From contig OX485806.1 in the NCBI GenBank assembly GCA_950295325.1, positions 9,114,001 to 9,178,000 of the forward strand: a stretch of DNA of 64,000 nt, given 5' to 3'. This DNA is from Polytrichum commune. Its lineage: Eukaryota > Streptophyta > Polytrichopsida > Polytrichales > Polytrichaceae. The number at the start of each line of letters is the position of its first letter. The stretch's first letter is position 1. The position numbers were made by a program, and so were the translations under genes. Positions 33,877-45,596 of the stretch are shown one piece after another. Below the pieces are notes generated by a model. That model was not told where the DNA came from. It saw only the letters and a list, made by a program, of their open reading frames with translations, and searched no databases.

Positions 33877-34350
33877 TCGGTTGTTGAGATCACCAGTCGT
33901 GAACCAAATTCGACATACTCACCCAATGGCTCATGGGAAGTACACCCCACTCCAGACTCGGCAGGCCACCTCCCCTCAGTGCTGGACAGATTCAAGGCCT
34001 CGGCCGATCAGGAACCCCGACTGTATCCGTACAGATTTACCCTGAAATGGTTGGGCATTACGGAGGAGGTCTTTGAATCCCGCATCGAGAGAGGAGTTGA
34101 GGGAGCCCTGACTGAATTTGCTACCGCTCGTTGCCAAGCCCTCCGACAACAGGAAGAGATCACCGTGATTCACCCATTTGTTCCACTCACGAAGGCAGAT
34201 TGCCTTCACCACTTTCGACAAAATGGTATGCCACCGCCCGGTGCGCTGATGGGCGTTTATCGTTGGGCTGCGGACCTTGACATTGCTCGGTATAATTTTG
34301 AACTCGGCTTCGACCCGGAGAGCATCACTCTGCTCGATGCATATGACTGA
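33877..34350 (+). CDS. Unidentified coding stretch in the fold-back-like element
   Basis: About 157 codons are open between a TGA (33874-33876) and a TGA (34348-34350) without an early ATG. The composition is that of a folded protein: a basic and acidic helical part (FKASADQEPRLYPYRFTLKW, then GITEEVFESRIERGVEGAL) and a C-terminal part with GVYRWAADLDIARYNFELGF. The missing start suggests an internal exon, a 5' truncation or a gag-like domain read from an upstream start. A 15-C run follows immediately after the stop. I do not recognise the family. Confidence 0.4.
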   Translation, partial: SVVEITSREPNSTYSPNGSWEVHPTPDSAGHLPSVLDRFKASADQEPRLYPYRFTLKWLGITEEVFESRIERGVEGALTEFATARCQALRQQEEITVIHPFVPLTKADCLHHFRQNGMPPPGALMGVYRWAADLDIARYNFELGFDPESITLLDAYD

Positions 34351-34709
34351 ACCCCCCCCCCCCCCCTCGCACCCTCAATCTCACCGAGGTGTGGGAGTGC
34401 CAATCCCTCTGTCCCGACGGGCCTTGGCTTTGGTCCGCCCTCCTTCTTCGGCACACGTCATCCCGCCTTTCCTTGACAAATGGCGTGGATGTGGCTGAAG
34501 TTAGCCCGTCCCTGTCTGATCTCCCGGGTCGCAAGTCGGGGAACGGATAGGTAATTAGTTTGTTCTTTTGTTTGTTTGTTTTTTGCCTTGGGTTCTCCCC
34601 TGTGGCTGCCTTTTTGGCTCCCATCCGACGTGGGGTGCCCCTCCCAGGTATCGGGCCCCCGCGATTGGTTCCCCCTTTTCGGGACTTGTAATTTTCTCTC
34701 AAATTAACC

Positions 34710-34870
34710 TCGGTGAGGTCTTCATGGTTAAGGCCTCTAAGTGGGAGCCATGAGATGCAAGGTTCGATTCTCTTGGCTCTTGCTTTTAGCCTAGCCTAGG
34801 AGGTAGTCCACCTACCGGGGGTAGGTCATCAGGTGCCAGAGGTGAATTAATAACGGACCTACCAACTAAA
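34710..34870 (+). mobile_element. tRNA-derived SINE
   Basis: An A-box-like TGGTTAAGGCC (about 34726-34736) and a B-box GGTTCGATTCTC (about 34762-34773) are spaced as in a pol III promoter. The element ends in A/T-rich sequence with an (AT)n tract at about 34890-34911. A truncated relative with TAGTTAAGGCCTCTAAGG is at about 33283-33315. It does not fold as a complete tRNA gene. Confidence 0.6.
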
Positions 34871-34878
34871 CATATTAT

Positions 34879-34910
<32 letters not shown>

Positions 34911-34989
34911 TTCCCTTGAAAATTAGCAGCAAAAAAATACCCATAATTATAAATTACTGCCACAGTATAAATTTTCCTTTTCAAACCAC

Positions 34990-35355
34990 GACATTTATTG
35001 TATATTGTATATTATGTACTGTCTATTGTCTATTATTTCATGTCTACTATCTATTATTTATTGTTTACTGCTAGATATTTATTAATTATTGTGTATTGTC
35101 TATTATTTGTTGTAGACTTTTTATTGTCTACTATTTACCGTTGAATGTCTATTTATTTACTGTTTACTACCTAATATTTACTATTTAATGTCTATTATTT
35201 TCTATTTATTTATTTATTATTAAATTTTTACATGTAATATTACTATTTAGTGTCTGTAATTTATAATTATTTATTACTTACTATCTACTATTTTATTATA
35301 TACTATAAATCATCTATTATTTAAAATTTGTTGTCTATTATTTATTATTACCATT
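34990..35355. repeat. Right arm of the fold-back-like element
   Basis: About 365 bp of TATTATTTATTGTCTACT-type subrepeats, the reverse complement of the units at 32983-33235. The copies are degenerate and the two arms are unequal in length. Confidence 0.75.
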
Positions 35356-35654
35356 TTTATGTTTTTATGTTGGATGAATGAAAAACACACTTGTATGCGG
35401 TAATTGCCTCTCTCCCACCTTAGTAGTTAATGAGGAAGTTTATTCACACCTAAATCTAGATCTAAAAGATCTATAAAACTAATTAAGGATAGAAAATTCC
35501 TTCATGAAGCTTTTCCATGGCAATGAAGTGACACAACTCCCACACATGTAAGAAAAACTATGTGGAGCTCAAAACTTGAGCACGGACGTCAAAACTCCGA
35601 CACAAAAGTATTTTATGTCGTGGCCGTATATCAAAGTGACCCTCCTTCCTACTA

Positions 35655-35720
35655 CTGTAGTGGAGTTTGACATGTCTGCAAAGCCTTAATGGGCTAATCA
35701 TCATCTTCAGAGTTTAGAAG
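35655..35720 (-). other. 3' flank motif shared with the PPR gene
   Basis: About 50 bases, GTCTGCAAAGCCTTAATGGG...CATCTTCAGAG, match 45494-45545. Both lie within about 50-170 bp downstream of a minus-strand stop codon, in probable 3' untranslated regions. Confidence 0.6.
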
Positions 35721-35821
35721 TATAGATTCGCAGTCTGAGAGATTCACAACGGGATAGAGTTTAACAATATCTCACATTTTAGAAGAAAATTGATTTGAAA
35801 TGGACACTAACTTAAGGAAAG

Positions 35822-38800
35822 TTAGTTGCCTTTCCATGAGGACAAAGGGGGAGTTTTTGCAATCTTCCAGCCCAAGGATAATTCGGGGGTTGCATAGCGT
35901 TCCCCAGACACTTCCTCAATAGGAATGGCTGCTTCGAGCGCCTTGATCTCTTCATCAGTGAGCTTCACATTTAATGCACACACGTTCGATTCCAAGTTGG
36001 CTATCTTTGTAGTCCCTGGAATGGGCACTGTGAACGGAGACCCTTTGTGGATAACCCATGCCAAAGCCAACTGGTTGGTGGTGCATTTCTTCTCTTCTGC
36101 AATTTTTGCAACACGTGCAAATAATACCTTGTTCTTCTCGTAGTTGTCGCCATCAAAAAATGGGACGGACATCTGCAAGGAGTGTACTCTCCCAAATTAA
36201 TTTATCACGCATGACAACGAGAGATACAACGTGGTAGTTCCATTGCGAGGAGATACTTCATAGTAAGTTATATCAGTGTCTGAAATTTTAATGCATTCCA
36301 TGTGACAGGTACCCATGTATGATGAATGTGTTGAAATAGAATATGTGGGCCTTATTCCATTTGAGCTCCAAAAGTAAATCCCATTAAATAGCAACAACGA
36401 ACGAGACAGGGTATGGAACCTTGGAATGAGGCTAGAAGATTTGGAATAGAAACTATTAAGTCCAGTGCACATTCCTTGGACAATCAAAGCCACTTAGATG
36501 AAATTGATGAATGAATTGGACAATGGAGTTTACTACACTGTATATGATTTGGAATGGCCCACTCCATTCATCAACAACCCACGTCATTGATCTTGTGAAA
36601 ATTGGATGGCAACCATGGAAGTTGGAATGGGACACTTGTTTCATGATAAGTTATGGAAACCACTTCAATCAACATGGCACATAGATTTTTAAGCCAATAC
36701 TTTTTAAATAAATTATGAAATAGCTTGATGTCTTTTCATTTTCCTTGTTTATTTTGCATGCCTCTGTATTTTCTTTCAAAGACAGTTATAATCTTCAAGG
36801 GTACTAGAGCTTACGTGACCATAATGAATGAGGGCAAGGTAAGACCCAAGGAATGTATGAGGTAAGATTATAAGAGGGAGGGAGATTTGCTTTGTTCATA
36901 TTATTCTATATGTAATCATTTTGCTAGTGACGTGTCATCTCTATAAAAGTTTCTTGCTGGACTATTGGAAGCAAAGGACATCAATAAAGAGAAAAGGTAG
37001 TCACCTTTCGGAAGTCATCATTGGTAAGCTCTTCCTTTTTGATGCCGGCAAAGAAACCTCGACCTAGTGGACTATATGGTACAATGCCGATACCCAGCTC
37101 CCTGCAACATCGACCAACACACAGAGATATCCAACGATCACTCCACATGATTGTCTCCAACAATCCAGAATATTAAGTTACATGCACAAATCAACAAAAG
37201 TATGTTCTCAAGCGAACTAGAAATTTGAGATCAAGAAACAAAAGACCCCCCAAACCACTATTGTAACCATCACATTATTAAACCTCGTGCTCCTTCAACC
37301 CCTTCTGAACAAAAGAGATGCCATTTCTCATGGGGACCTTGTTGCGGCACTAAGACTGAAGACGTTGTTTTTATATGACGATACAAAAAAAAAAAAATTT
37401 ATAATATTTTTGAAATAATAAATCCTCTTCCAAACAACAATGTGAACACAAATTCAAACTGGGTTGAGTAAATTGAGGATTGTTCATACATGCAAGTAGG
37501 AATGATGTCACTCTCTATGTCACGCACCCAAAGTGACCATTCAACTTGCACAGCAGTGATGGGATACACTGCATGAGCACGTCGAATCTCAGATGCCGAG
37601 GCTTCAGACAGTCCAAGATATTTCACCTTGCCTTCTTCCACCAATTTCTTCATCTCCCCTACCTGGTGGAGACAATTACCAAAAAGCATAACAATTTTTA
37701 GCACACAGGCATTAATTCCAAAGGTATGGCACATCTTAACTGAGAATCTGAAGAAATTTGCACAGGAAATCTAATATACAAGTAAGTAAGGCATGCGGCC
37801 CTTATTGTGGGCACTTCCAACTCCAAACACAATTTCAGCCGTCGGATGAGATTGCAAATTGTTTCATTCAGTTAGCAATGGCAAATGATGAAAATCATCA
37901 TTTCGCATTTTAGATTTGAAGTTGAGGATCAAAAATTATAAGATGTCAAAGTGAAGATTCTCCTTCTCGTTAACCTATCACGTAGGCCTTCCCATCTATG
38001 TTATCTATTGGACCTTGAAAAGTAAACCATTTAAGAGCCGTGTACCTTAGAGGAAGAGTAGCTCATCCATCCCTGGCGTTTCCACTAATCCCGAGCAATG
38101 GAAAAACAATATAGACACAGGATTGAGAAGAGAAATTCTTACAGTCACTTCGATGGGAGTCTTAGGGTCCAAGCGGTGCTGGTAATACAAGTCGATGCAA
38201 TCAATCCCTAATCTCTGCAGGCTGGCTTCGCACGCCTCGCGCACATGCTCCGGGTCTCCACGCACCGAAAAATTGCCGTTCTCGTCTTGGTAAAACGAAA
38301 ACTTGGTCGCAATCTGCACCTTGTCTCGGATATCCTTAAATGCCTGCACCACATGTAACAATATCCTCCGCGAGCTATAAAAATAAATTCAAGAGCATTC
38401 ACTCGATCGATGCACACTTGCCACAGCCATACCGACGTAACAACAAAATATGATCACACAAAATTTGTCTACCTTCACATTACATGTCCTCGTTACTACG
38501 ATGTATCAAATGCACACAAAAAAAAATCACTCCCTCGACATTTTAAAAACACTGACTCCATATACTTACAGAAATCAGTGCCCTTGCATCTTCTACTTCT
38601 ACTTCTACTCTGCCCGAAGGCTAAATTAACATTGCACCAGTAAATTACAGATTCTTAAGCAAGATTGAACCACCCGGATCAACATACGGGGATAAAAAAA
38701 TATGCATACTACCGTTTCCGGTTCTGTGTGCACAAATTGTCTTCCTAAACATTAGATTCCTTCGTGTATCAGTAGTACCAAATCCTTAGAAGCTGTTACT

Positions 38801-39687
38801 GCCATCACCAACGACCAGTATAAACTCCTCCTTACTATGATGCCTTACATTTAGAAACAAACTCTCTCCCTAGACATTGGGATACTTACAAATTTTCAGT
38901 GGCTCTGCATCTTCTACTTCTACTCTACCCGACGACAAGAAAACATTGCACCAGTAACCTGCAAATTTTTAAGCAAGACTAAACCACCCGGATCAGAACA
39001 CGAGGACTACCGTTCCCAGCTCTGACTAGAAAATTTATCTACCTACACATAAGATTTCCTCTTGTATCATATGTCTCAAATCCTTAGAAGCTGCTACTGG
39101 CATCCACAATCAACGACCACAGGAAATCTCTTTTTGGACATTGAAGTAACAGAGAAGGGGGCATTTAAAAAACAATGATATGGTACACTAACAGAACTCA
39201 GAGTCCTTGCATCTCCTACTTCTACTGTGCCCGAAGACACAATTAACATTGTACCAGTGAACTACAGAAAATTTCTTTAACAACATTGATCCTTACATAT
39301 CAAAACACGGGGATATAACATACGCGTACTACCATGTCTATTTCTGTCTGCACAAATTTCTCTACCAACACATTAATTTTTCCTAGAACATCAAATGTAC
39401 TAAAAACTGAGAAGCTGCTACTGGCATCAACAATCAGCAACCACATCTCAATTTGAACACCACCAGCACCCGACCTTTCCGAGCAACACTTCGTTAGTGA
39501 AGGGCCCGTAGGCATTAGAAGAGTCGAAGAACGTGACACCGAGCTCCACTGCCCTGTGAAGGACTTTAATCATGTCCTCGTCCTTCGCGGCGGGGCCGTA
39601 GCCGAATGACATTCCCATGCATCCCGGCCCGATCGCAGAAACCTCCAGGCCCTGCGATCCAAGCTTCACTCGGGGGACGGTCGCCAT
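35822..39687 (-). CDS. Aldo-keto reductase (auxin-induced PCNT115-like), five exons
   Basis: Predicted cytosolic NADPH-dependent oxidoreductase of 344 residues, the usual length for this plant family. Exons on the minus strand: 39687-39475, 38343-38143, 37662-37490, 37101-37005, 36172-35822. All junctions are GT-AG and in phase. The catalytic tetrad is present: Asp55 and Tyr60 (FFDSSNAYG), Lys85 (IATKF) and His127 (LYYQHRLD). Further family marks are [38 protein letters not shown] and the cofactor-binding [12 protein letters not shown] in the last exon. One oddity is CMELGIG at the exon 3/4 join where relatives have CRELGIG. Family members reduce aldehydes and ketones; the substrate here cannot be read from the sequence. 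Intron 2 holds a repeat-family J copy, and the last exon has a broken copy at 31316-31910. Confidence 0.93.
37790..38030 (+). repeat. Dispersed repeat family J in reductase intron 2
   Basis: It shares GGGCACTTCCAACTCC, CAGTTAGCAATGG and CACGTAGGCC-type landmarks with 18680-19090. Its presence does not touch the splice sites of the gene. Confidence 0.65.
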
Positions 39688-40285
39688 AGCTGGAGGAATT
39701 TAGTGCAATTTAAGCTCCGAAGAATGAAGCAATGCAAATGGCGCTCTCCTTGAAGCCTAGAGTGAAAGAGTGATTTGAGTCTTTCTGTTGTTGCGAGAGT
39801 TTGTGGCTTCGAAGCCCGTGGGCTTTCCTTCGCCAACACTTGCTTGCCACTGAGGTTCTAATGGGAGGGCCTGGTGGATGAACTTCATCCACTTGTGGAT
39901 GATCCTCAGTCTGGATGAAATAGTGGCCTAGTTGGCCCTCTCCATTGCTGCTCAGGTTTTTATTTTGCGGCAAGTACTTGACCTCATAGTCACTATGTGG
40001 CAACCAGAGAATGTGGCATGAGATACACCCTAAACTCCGTAATATCTACCCCCATAATGTCATGCACTCTCTAATATCCCGAAACCCTATGGAACGGATG
40101 TTTGTAGTTCAAATCTCACTCCTTATTTCCCTTATATCACGAATTATGTCATTGGTGCAAACCACCAAAGAAGCCAACCCACACCCTCGCATTGCACCAT
40201 GTGTCAACATGTAGAGTACCTTTTTCTTATTCTTACTCTTCTTCGTCTTCTTATGCCACGTGTTGAATTGTTGGTGCATGGATTT
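39688..40285. other. Reductase upstream region with a partial MITE
   Basis: The first 300 bp should hold the promoter and 5' untranslated region of the reductase. About 40020-40210 is a partial relative of the MITE at 12972-13335 (AACTCCGTAATATC, AATGTCAT, ACCATGTGTCAACATG). No gene seen. Confidence 0.45.
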
Positions 40286-40289
40286 GTCA

Positions 40290-40860
40290 CTTTACCAGGG
40301 AAGGCCAAGTGAAGTGAGGGCATAATATCCTAGTTGCCTCTCTATTGATCACAACTTCTCACTTCTCTAGAAGCTTGATATAAGGTTGACAAGTTAAAGT
40401 TTTTTGGACCCTCATGATGGGTCAAAGACAGCATTCAAAGTTGAACGGTCTATATATATGTATATATTTGTCATGTTTATCCTAATTATTATTTTTTGAT
40501 CGACTACAATAGTATATTTGCAGTGCCGTTGACATTCTTTGTATGACTGTGTGGGAGATGATCGACGTGGAGACAAAGTTCGAGGGCGAAGCTTATTGAC
40601 ATTCATATTTCATATTTATTGATTGTTTGCCAAGAACTCAAAGCCAAAGTAGGTGATGTGAGGGTCTAATAGCTTGGTTCCCTCTCCATTGATTAAGTCG
40701 TCTCATTTATTTGGATTCGCGGGAGGTTCAAGGCAACATTGGAAGTTGAGTAGTCTATATGTGTGTGGGCGCATGCATGCGCAATGCATGCACGTTTTTT
40801 TTTAATAATAATCTGCCCTAATTACTCTTTAACTATCTGCTGCAACGTGATGTGTCCAGT
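40290..40860. repeat. Tandem duplication, period about 337 bp
   Basis: About 40290-40560 and 40630-40860 are related: GTGAGGG...TAATA, TTGATCA or TTGATTA, CAAAGTTGAACGGTCTATAT versus GGAAGTTGAGTAGTCTATAT, then CCTAATTA. A GCATGCATGCGCAATGCATGC palindrome-like motif lies near 40772-40792 in the second unit. Confidence 0.65.
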
Positions 40861-40973
40861 GTAGTGCTCCATATTCAGTGTTCTCTCGCATCCACCATGA
40901 CTTCCTCTCTAAGCACCACCCCATTTTCAAAGCCTCCAATTCTTGGCATTAAAAGAATTGCATGAAGTGAATC

Positions 40974-41582
40974 TTGAATTTTTATATTAATATTTTGGTT
41001 GCACAAGTTATATGGGGTGTTGATGGATGCAAGTTTCAGTATCCAATATCTTTGCCTTGGGATTGGCATGCAAACATTCGAACTCTTCAGGATAGAATGA
41101 AATCACGAATAGATGAAGAAGTTTCACAATTGAAGAAGTTCATAGCAAGTTTGAATGTAAGCAATACACAAGATTGTAGGCACACTAAGAAACTTCATAT
41201 TGAGGATTATCTTTATATGGTTGATGAAAACATCACAAAGTTTGAATTTTCAATAGCGGAGATTGTTCACTTGGTACAAAGCAATGATCCCATGGTAATT
41301 GAAGGTCATGTTGCAGGCAACGATGAGCACTTTGACCCAGCTTAAGAGCCTAATGCAACAACATACAAGAATGGCATGGAATGCAAGAGTATTCACTTGG
41401 TGGAAGCACATGCCAGTTCTAAGAAATTATTGGATTTCATCATAGGCGGAGGTTTAGAAAGTTTTTTTTTTGTGGGGTTGGTGCAAGTGGAATGCATTTG
41501 TGATAGATTGTCTAGAATATGCGTTGTTCATATAACTTCTACTGAGAAATCGGACATTAAGAGTTTTATGTTGCATGATTGA
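40974..41582 (+). other. Weak coding-like stretches, unidentified
   Basis: Two consecutive open stretches (40974-41345 with no clear ATG, and 41376-41582 with one) encode WGVDGCKFQYPISLPWDW..., DEEVSQLKKFIASLN... and KKLLDFIIGGGLES.... They are separated by a stop and a frame change. They could be remnants of a gene or transposon ORF. No family is recognised. Confidence 0.25.
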
Positions 41583-41929
41583 TAGTGACGATTTTTGCAC
41601 ATGTTAAATAATATGTAGAAGTATTTATTGTACTTGTACTTATTGCACCATTTTGTACATGTTGTCATGAAATATTCTTCAAACATATCCTAGAAAGTTT
41701 GAACTTTGCATATGTGTGCAAGTTTGGGGAGATTATCCATGTCCCATGTATGAAATCATCAATTAAAATAATACAATGTTGCATTTTTTGTTATTGCATA
41801 ATGCCAAATGCTACACTAATTCTAGAATATCATGCATCCATGTTAGCGCTACAAAACTCAAACCGGTGTTCTTGACAGACCTTCACTTGGGGATAAATTT
41901 TTAAGTTGTCACCACAGACAACTCTAGCC

Positions 41930-42200
41930 AGTGGATTGTGTTACTTGGTTAGCAATCAAAAACAAGAAAGATTGGGACTTCAAGTTGCAGTATCCAAGTA
42001 GAGATGCAATAGTGATAAGAGGCCACAGTGAAGATTCTCGATCTCTTTATACAAATGCATAGACCCTGTCAATTGTGTTCATTATTGAACTTCGAATAGT
42101 TGAAATGTTTTCAACACATGGTCCAATCTCATCATAAGTTGTGTCATTTTGGTGTCCATTTTAACTTACACACCTTGCCATATACCACTCAAATAGTTGA
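41930..42200 (+). repeat. Dispersed repeat family J
   Basis: It shares ACATGGTCCAATCTCATC, TTGCCATATACC and the GTTAGCAATC core with 18680-19090. Confidence 0.6.
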
Positions 42201-43488
42201 ACGTGTAGATTGTCTGTATTGCAATAAGAATCAAAATCAAAATCGTTGTGGAGGTGCCAACAGAGGAGTGGGCATCCAAGTAATTCAAACTTAAGGGGGG
42301 AAGCTTGTTAGTGGCCTCTTAGCAAATATGGCCTGCTTCCTCGAATCCATTAGACTTGTGCCTTTTGTTTTGCCTACTTCATGTTCTTTATGTCTCCTGA
42401 TTTCATCGTTAAGATTGAGGTCTTAGTACACATGCTATAACTTACAACAATTTCCATGATGAGTCTTCCTGGTACCTATGAAGATTAGTAGCAAAAAAAC
42501 TCACCGATGCACATCTTACAACTTTAAATGATGTTGTGTATGGTATCACATCCGTCCATGTGCCAAGCAACTTCTTCACGTGCATGAAGCTCGCCGCGAA
42601 CCTGTGGGTGCCCCTTGCTCGGTGTCTCTACATGTAGGATATGGATAGTTTCTAACTATGTTTCACTTGATACAATTGCAAAAACTTTGTTTAGGGTCAT
42701 GTACATGGAGGGCATTGCAATTTGGTAAGCAAGATTTGCAGGATGAGATTTGGTAGGAAATTGAAGAGGAACGTGAACTTTCATGGCCACTTTTGTTACC
42801 TTAAACAATCACAATGAAATGCATTTGTGAATGCAAAACTCACACCTTTTACTTCTCTATTTGTGTCCATTATTACAACATGCATTGATTCTAACCTCGA
42901 ATGTACAGTTTGTGTGTTATGGTTGAGGCTCTTCATTTAGGCTTGGGCATTCTACATCATTGCATTAAAGTGACTAGTTAGGGCTATAACTTAGTATCAC
43001 AAAGTAATTTTATGACCTAAAACCCAAAATAAATAAGGTTTTTATTTGAGTTAATATAGGGAGATGCCTAAATGGTCAATTTTTAGAATTATAACTACCT
43101 AAGGGAGAAAGAAATAAGCCAAAAGTCTAAGTAGAACAAATAATATGATAGTACATAACAAATAATATCATGTAAATAACCCCCTAAAAAAAATGTTTGA
43201 CACGCATATATATAAATCTTATGACATATGGAGGTACATGTGCCTCCAATGGGTGGAAATTTAGGGGTTAAGACAACTCTTGTATCATGTTGACTTCATC
43301 ACCCAACTTGTGCACACCTTCATTCATTTGTGCTTTGTTGCCTTACAAATTCATGTTCACAAGGGTATGTAAGATTTGTTGAAATCTTTTGTTATACTGC
43401 AACAACATTAAGGTATGCAGCCTTTAATCAAACAACTACAGTAGTCTTATGCAAACGCCTATAGTTGAGTGGTTTGTGGCAAGGTTTA
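42201..43488. other. Spacer, nothing recognised
   Basis: AT-rich sequence without gene, RNA or element boundaries that I can support. Confidence 0.45.
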
Positions 43489-44218
43489 CTATTCTCCCTC
43501 TTTAGCATGACAAGTTTGGGAAACACAAAAAAAAGTCATATTATCAAGGTGTCGTCTTCTCATTAACATGACAAATGGCATAAAGTTGTCGTATTATTGA
43601 GGGAATACGAAAACATAAGTAAAATGAGCTTTAAAATATATATATAACGAGTTCAAGCAATATAGATGGTATAAAATAATGACTTATAACTCCAAACAAA
43701 TACAAATATTCTCAAGAACTCTTAAAATAAGAGTCCAAAGATCTTTGGTGTTACCCACCCAAGTTAGCAACTATCATCTTATCTAAATTCCCTACTAACT
43801 TTTGAAAACTAATAATTTCATTAACATCAAAATATAAAGAGTTCTCTAATAAGAAACTAGACAACAATGATACGTGACGTTTAGCAACATACTAGACAGG
43901 AGGCTACTCTAAACCTAACCATGTCCATTCTGCACTAGTAACCCTAATTCTCATTAAGTTCCCAATGGTAAGTGAAGTTCCCAAGTAGTTCCCAAGTGAA
44001 AATGGATGTATTTTAGATGTACATAACATAGATGAAAATAATTTTTAGCATTAACTACCTCTTTAATATGACAAAACAGAGATTCTAAATATTGCATTAT
44101 CGAGTGTCATAGTCGTATAAAAAAGGCAGTTTTGAACTAAAAAGTTTGGTCGCGCAAAAATGTGTCGTAATATCAAGGGTGTCGTATAAACGAGTGTCGT
44201 TTTAATGAGGGTAGACTG
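43489..44218 (-). mobile_element. Pogo-like element, copy 2, internally deleted
   Basis: Reverse-orientation relative of 13930-16196, 730 bp. TA flanks both ends (43487-43488 and 44219-44220). It lacks most of the transposase tail kept in copy 1 but retains the last codons and both termini. It carries neither of the nested insertions found in copy 1. Confidence 0.85.
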
Positions 44219-44239
44219 TATAGAGGAGAACAGACCAAA

Positions 44240-44530
44240 AAGACACAAGTTATGATTGGACGAATGTGCTCAAAATAAGGACACCATTGTCCGTGCACGA
44301 GTTAACACAATTAGGAGGGTCTATGTGAAAACTTCAAGACAAACACACATCTTCAAATGGCTGACCTCTAAAACTTTCACATCGCAACTCCAATTTTGAC
44401 ACTTGAAACAACAATCTTTGTGATTCACAATTGCTAACTGCAAGAGACGATTCATGATCCCGTCCGACAGGGAAATGTGCATGTGGAGTTGGAAAGTGTC
44501 CGTTATAGGTCTGCATACCATACTCCTGAA
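44240..44530 (-). repeat. Dispersed repeat family J
   Basis: Read in reverse, it matches 18680-19000 closely: GTATGCAGACCTATAACGG, CACTTTCCAACTCCACATGC, GTCTCTTGCAGTTAGCAATT. It abuts the pogo-like copy. Confidence 0.65.
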
Positions 44531-45596
44531 TCTTGTTCTCCCAGGGATTCAATGATGGTGGAAAACACGTAACTTCAAGGTAATGGGAAATTAGGCATTG
44601 CTTGATGCGGGGACAGTGGACAAGCCATACTCTTTCCAATATGATCCCAAGTGTAATCTTACAAAAGAGTGCTGTGCTATCATGAATCACTTCGATAACT
44701 TATAACTTATAACTTCTCTTGTAACTATAATGTACATTGAAGTTATTACATGCAGTGGCAATGCCAGTCATATAATGGCATTGAAGTTAAAATCGCTTCA
44801 AGATCAATGTCACACAAGTTGAAAAAGAAGACCGATATCATGTTGGTGTCTATTGATTTCGCCAATTCCGATGTCCACAGGAGAATGAGATAACTGCAAC
44901 ATATCAGCATTCAGGGACACATTTTGTGCAATCACTTGCAATTTTTTTGAGATGAACAAATTGTACTTTCATAGCAGCAAACAAAAAGTACATACAGTGT
45001 TACACTTTAGGGATGCATAGTTCTATTCCACAGTAGGAAATGGAGCACTCCCTATAAACATGGAATTATACAATTAGATCTTTGGCATTGCTGCCTGAAT
45101 TTATATACATTGAATAAGTCAGAATTTCCCCCACGAATAACTTCATGCCCATTTTTTGGCACAAAGGTCTAGGTCTAGTCTTCGGAGGCTTCGGTTTCTT
45201 TGTCGAGACCTCAGAAGTCGGAAATCAGGACACAGCTGCACCCATACTTCCAAAACTTGTTTCATGAGCTCCTTCACAGGTAGAATTAATATTTATCAGC
45301 TTTGTGCCATCAGACCCAAGCCACTCAAAAAGATCAAAGTTGAGCTTCTGATGCTGACTAAAAAATCAAAATAAAGGTTAGAAGTCAGGATTTTTGGCCA
45401 GTCAAGGATTCATCTTCTGAAGGTGCCGCATCATGAAGCATTGTACATTTACTTTTAACTTCTTAATGGTTGTCTTGGACGGTTAGGGGTCTGACCTGTC
45501 TGCAAAGGCTTAATGGGACGGTTGTCATCTTCAGAGCTAAGAATCCCGACCGAATCGTTTTAGAGAGTCCTTGGTCGTCAATCTGTTGGACCAGAC
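44531..45596. other. Spacer and 3' flank of the PPR gene
   Basis: Contains the probable 3' untranslated region of the PPR gene, with the 45494-45545 block shared with the reductase 3' flank. Nothing else is recognised. Confidence 0.45.

Larger units (their letters stand above)
33236..34989. mobile_element. Core of the fold-back-like element
   Basis: About 1.75 kb between two inverted arms of tandem repeats. It is much richer in GC (33300-34700) than the surroundings and contains two coding-like stretches, a SINE and a 15-C run. The architecture resembles fold-back elements, where long inverted arms made of subrepeats enclose unrelated DNA. I recognise no transposase. Confidence 0.5.

Noticed and set aside
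34724-34773. tRNA gene
   Set aside because: A- and B-box-like motifs are present, but no cloverleaf or acceptor stem can be formed; better explained as a SINE.
40974-41582. Functional gene
   Set aside because: Two short open stretches in different frames without splice sites that join them; kept only as a low-confidence remnant.
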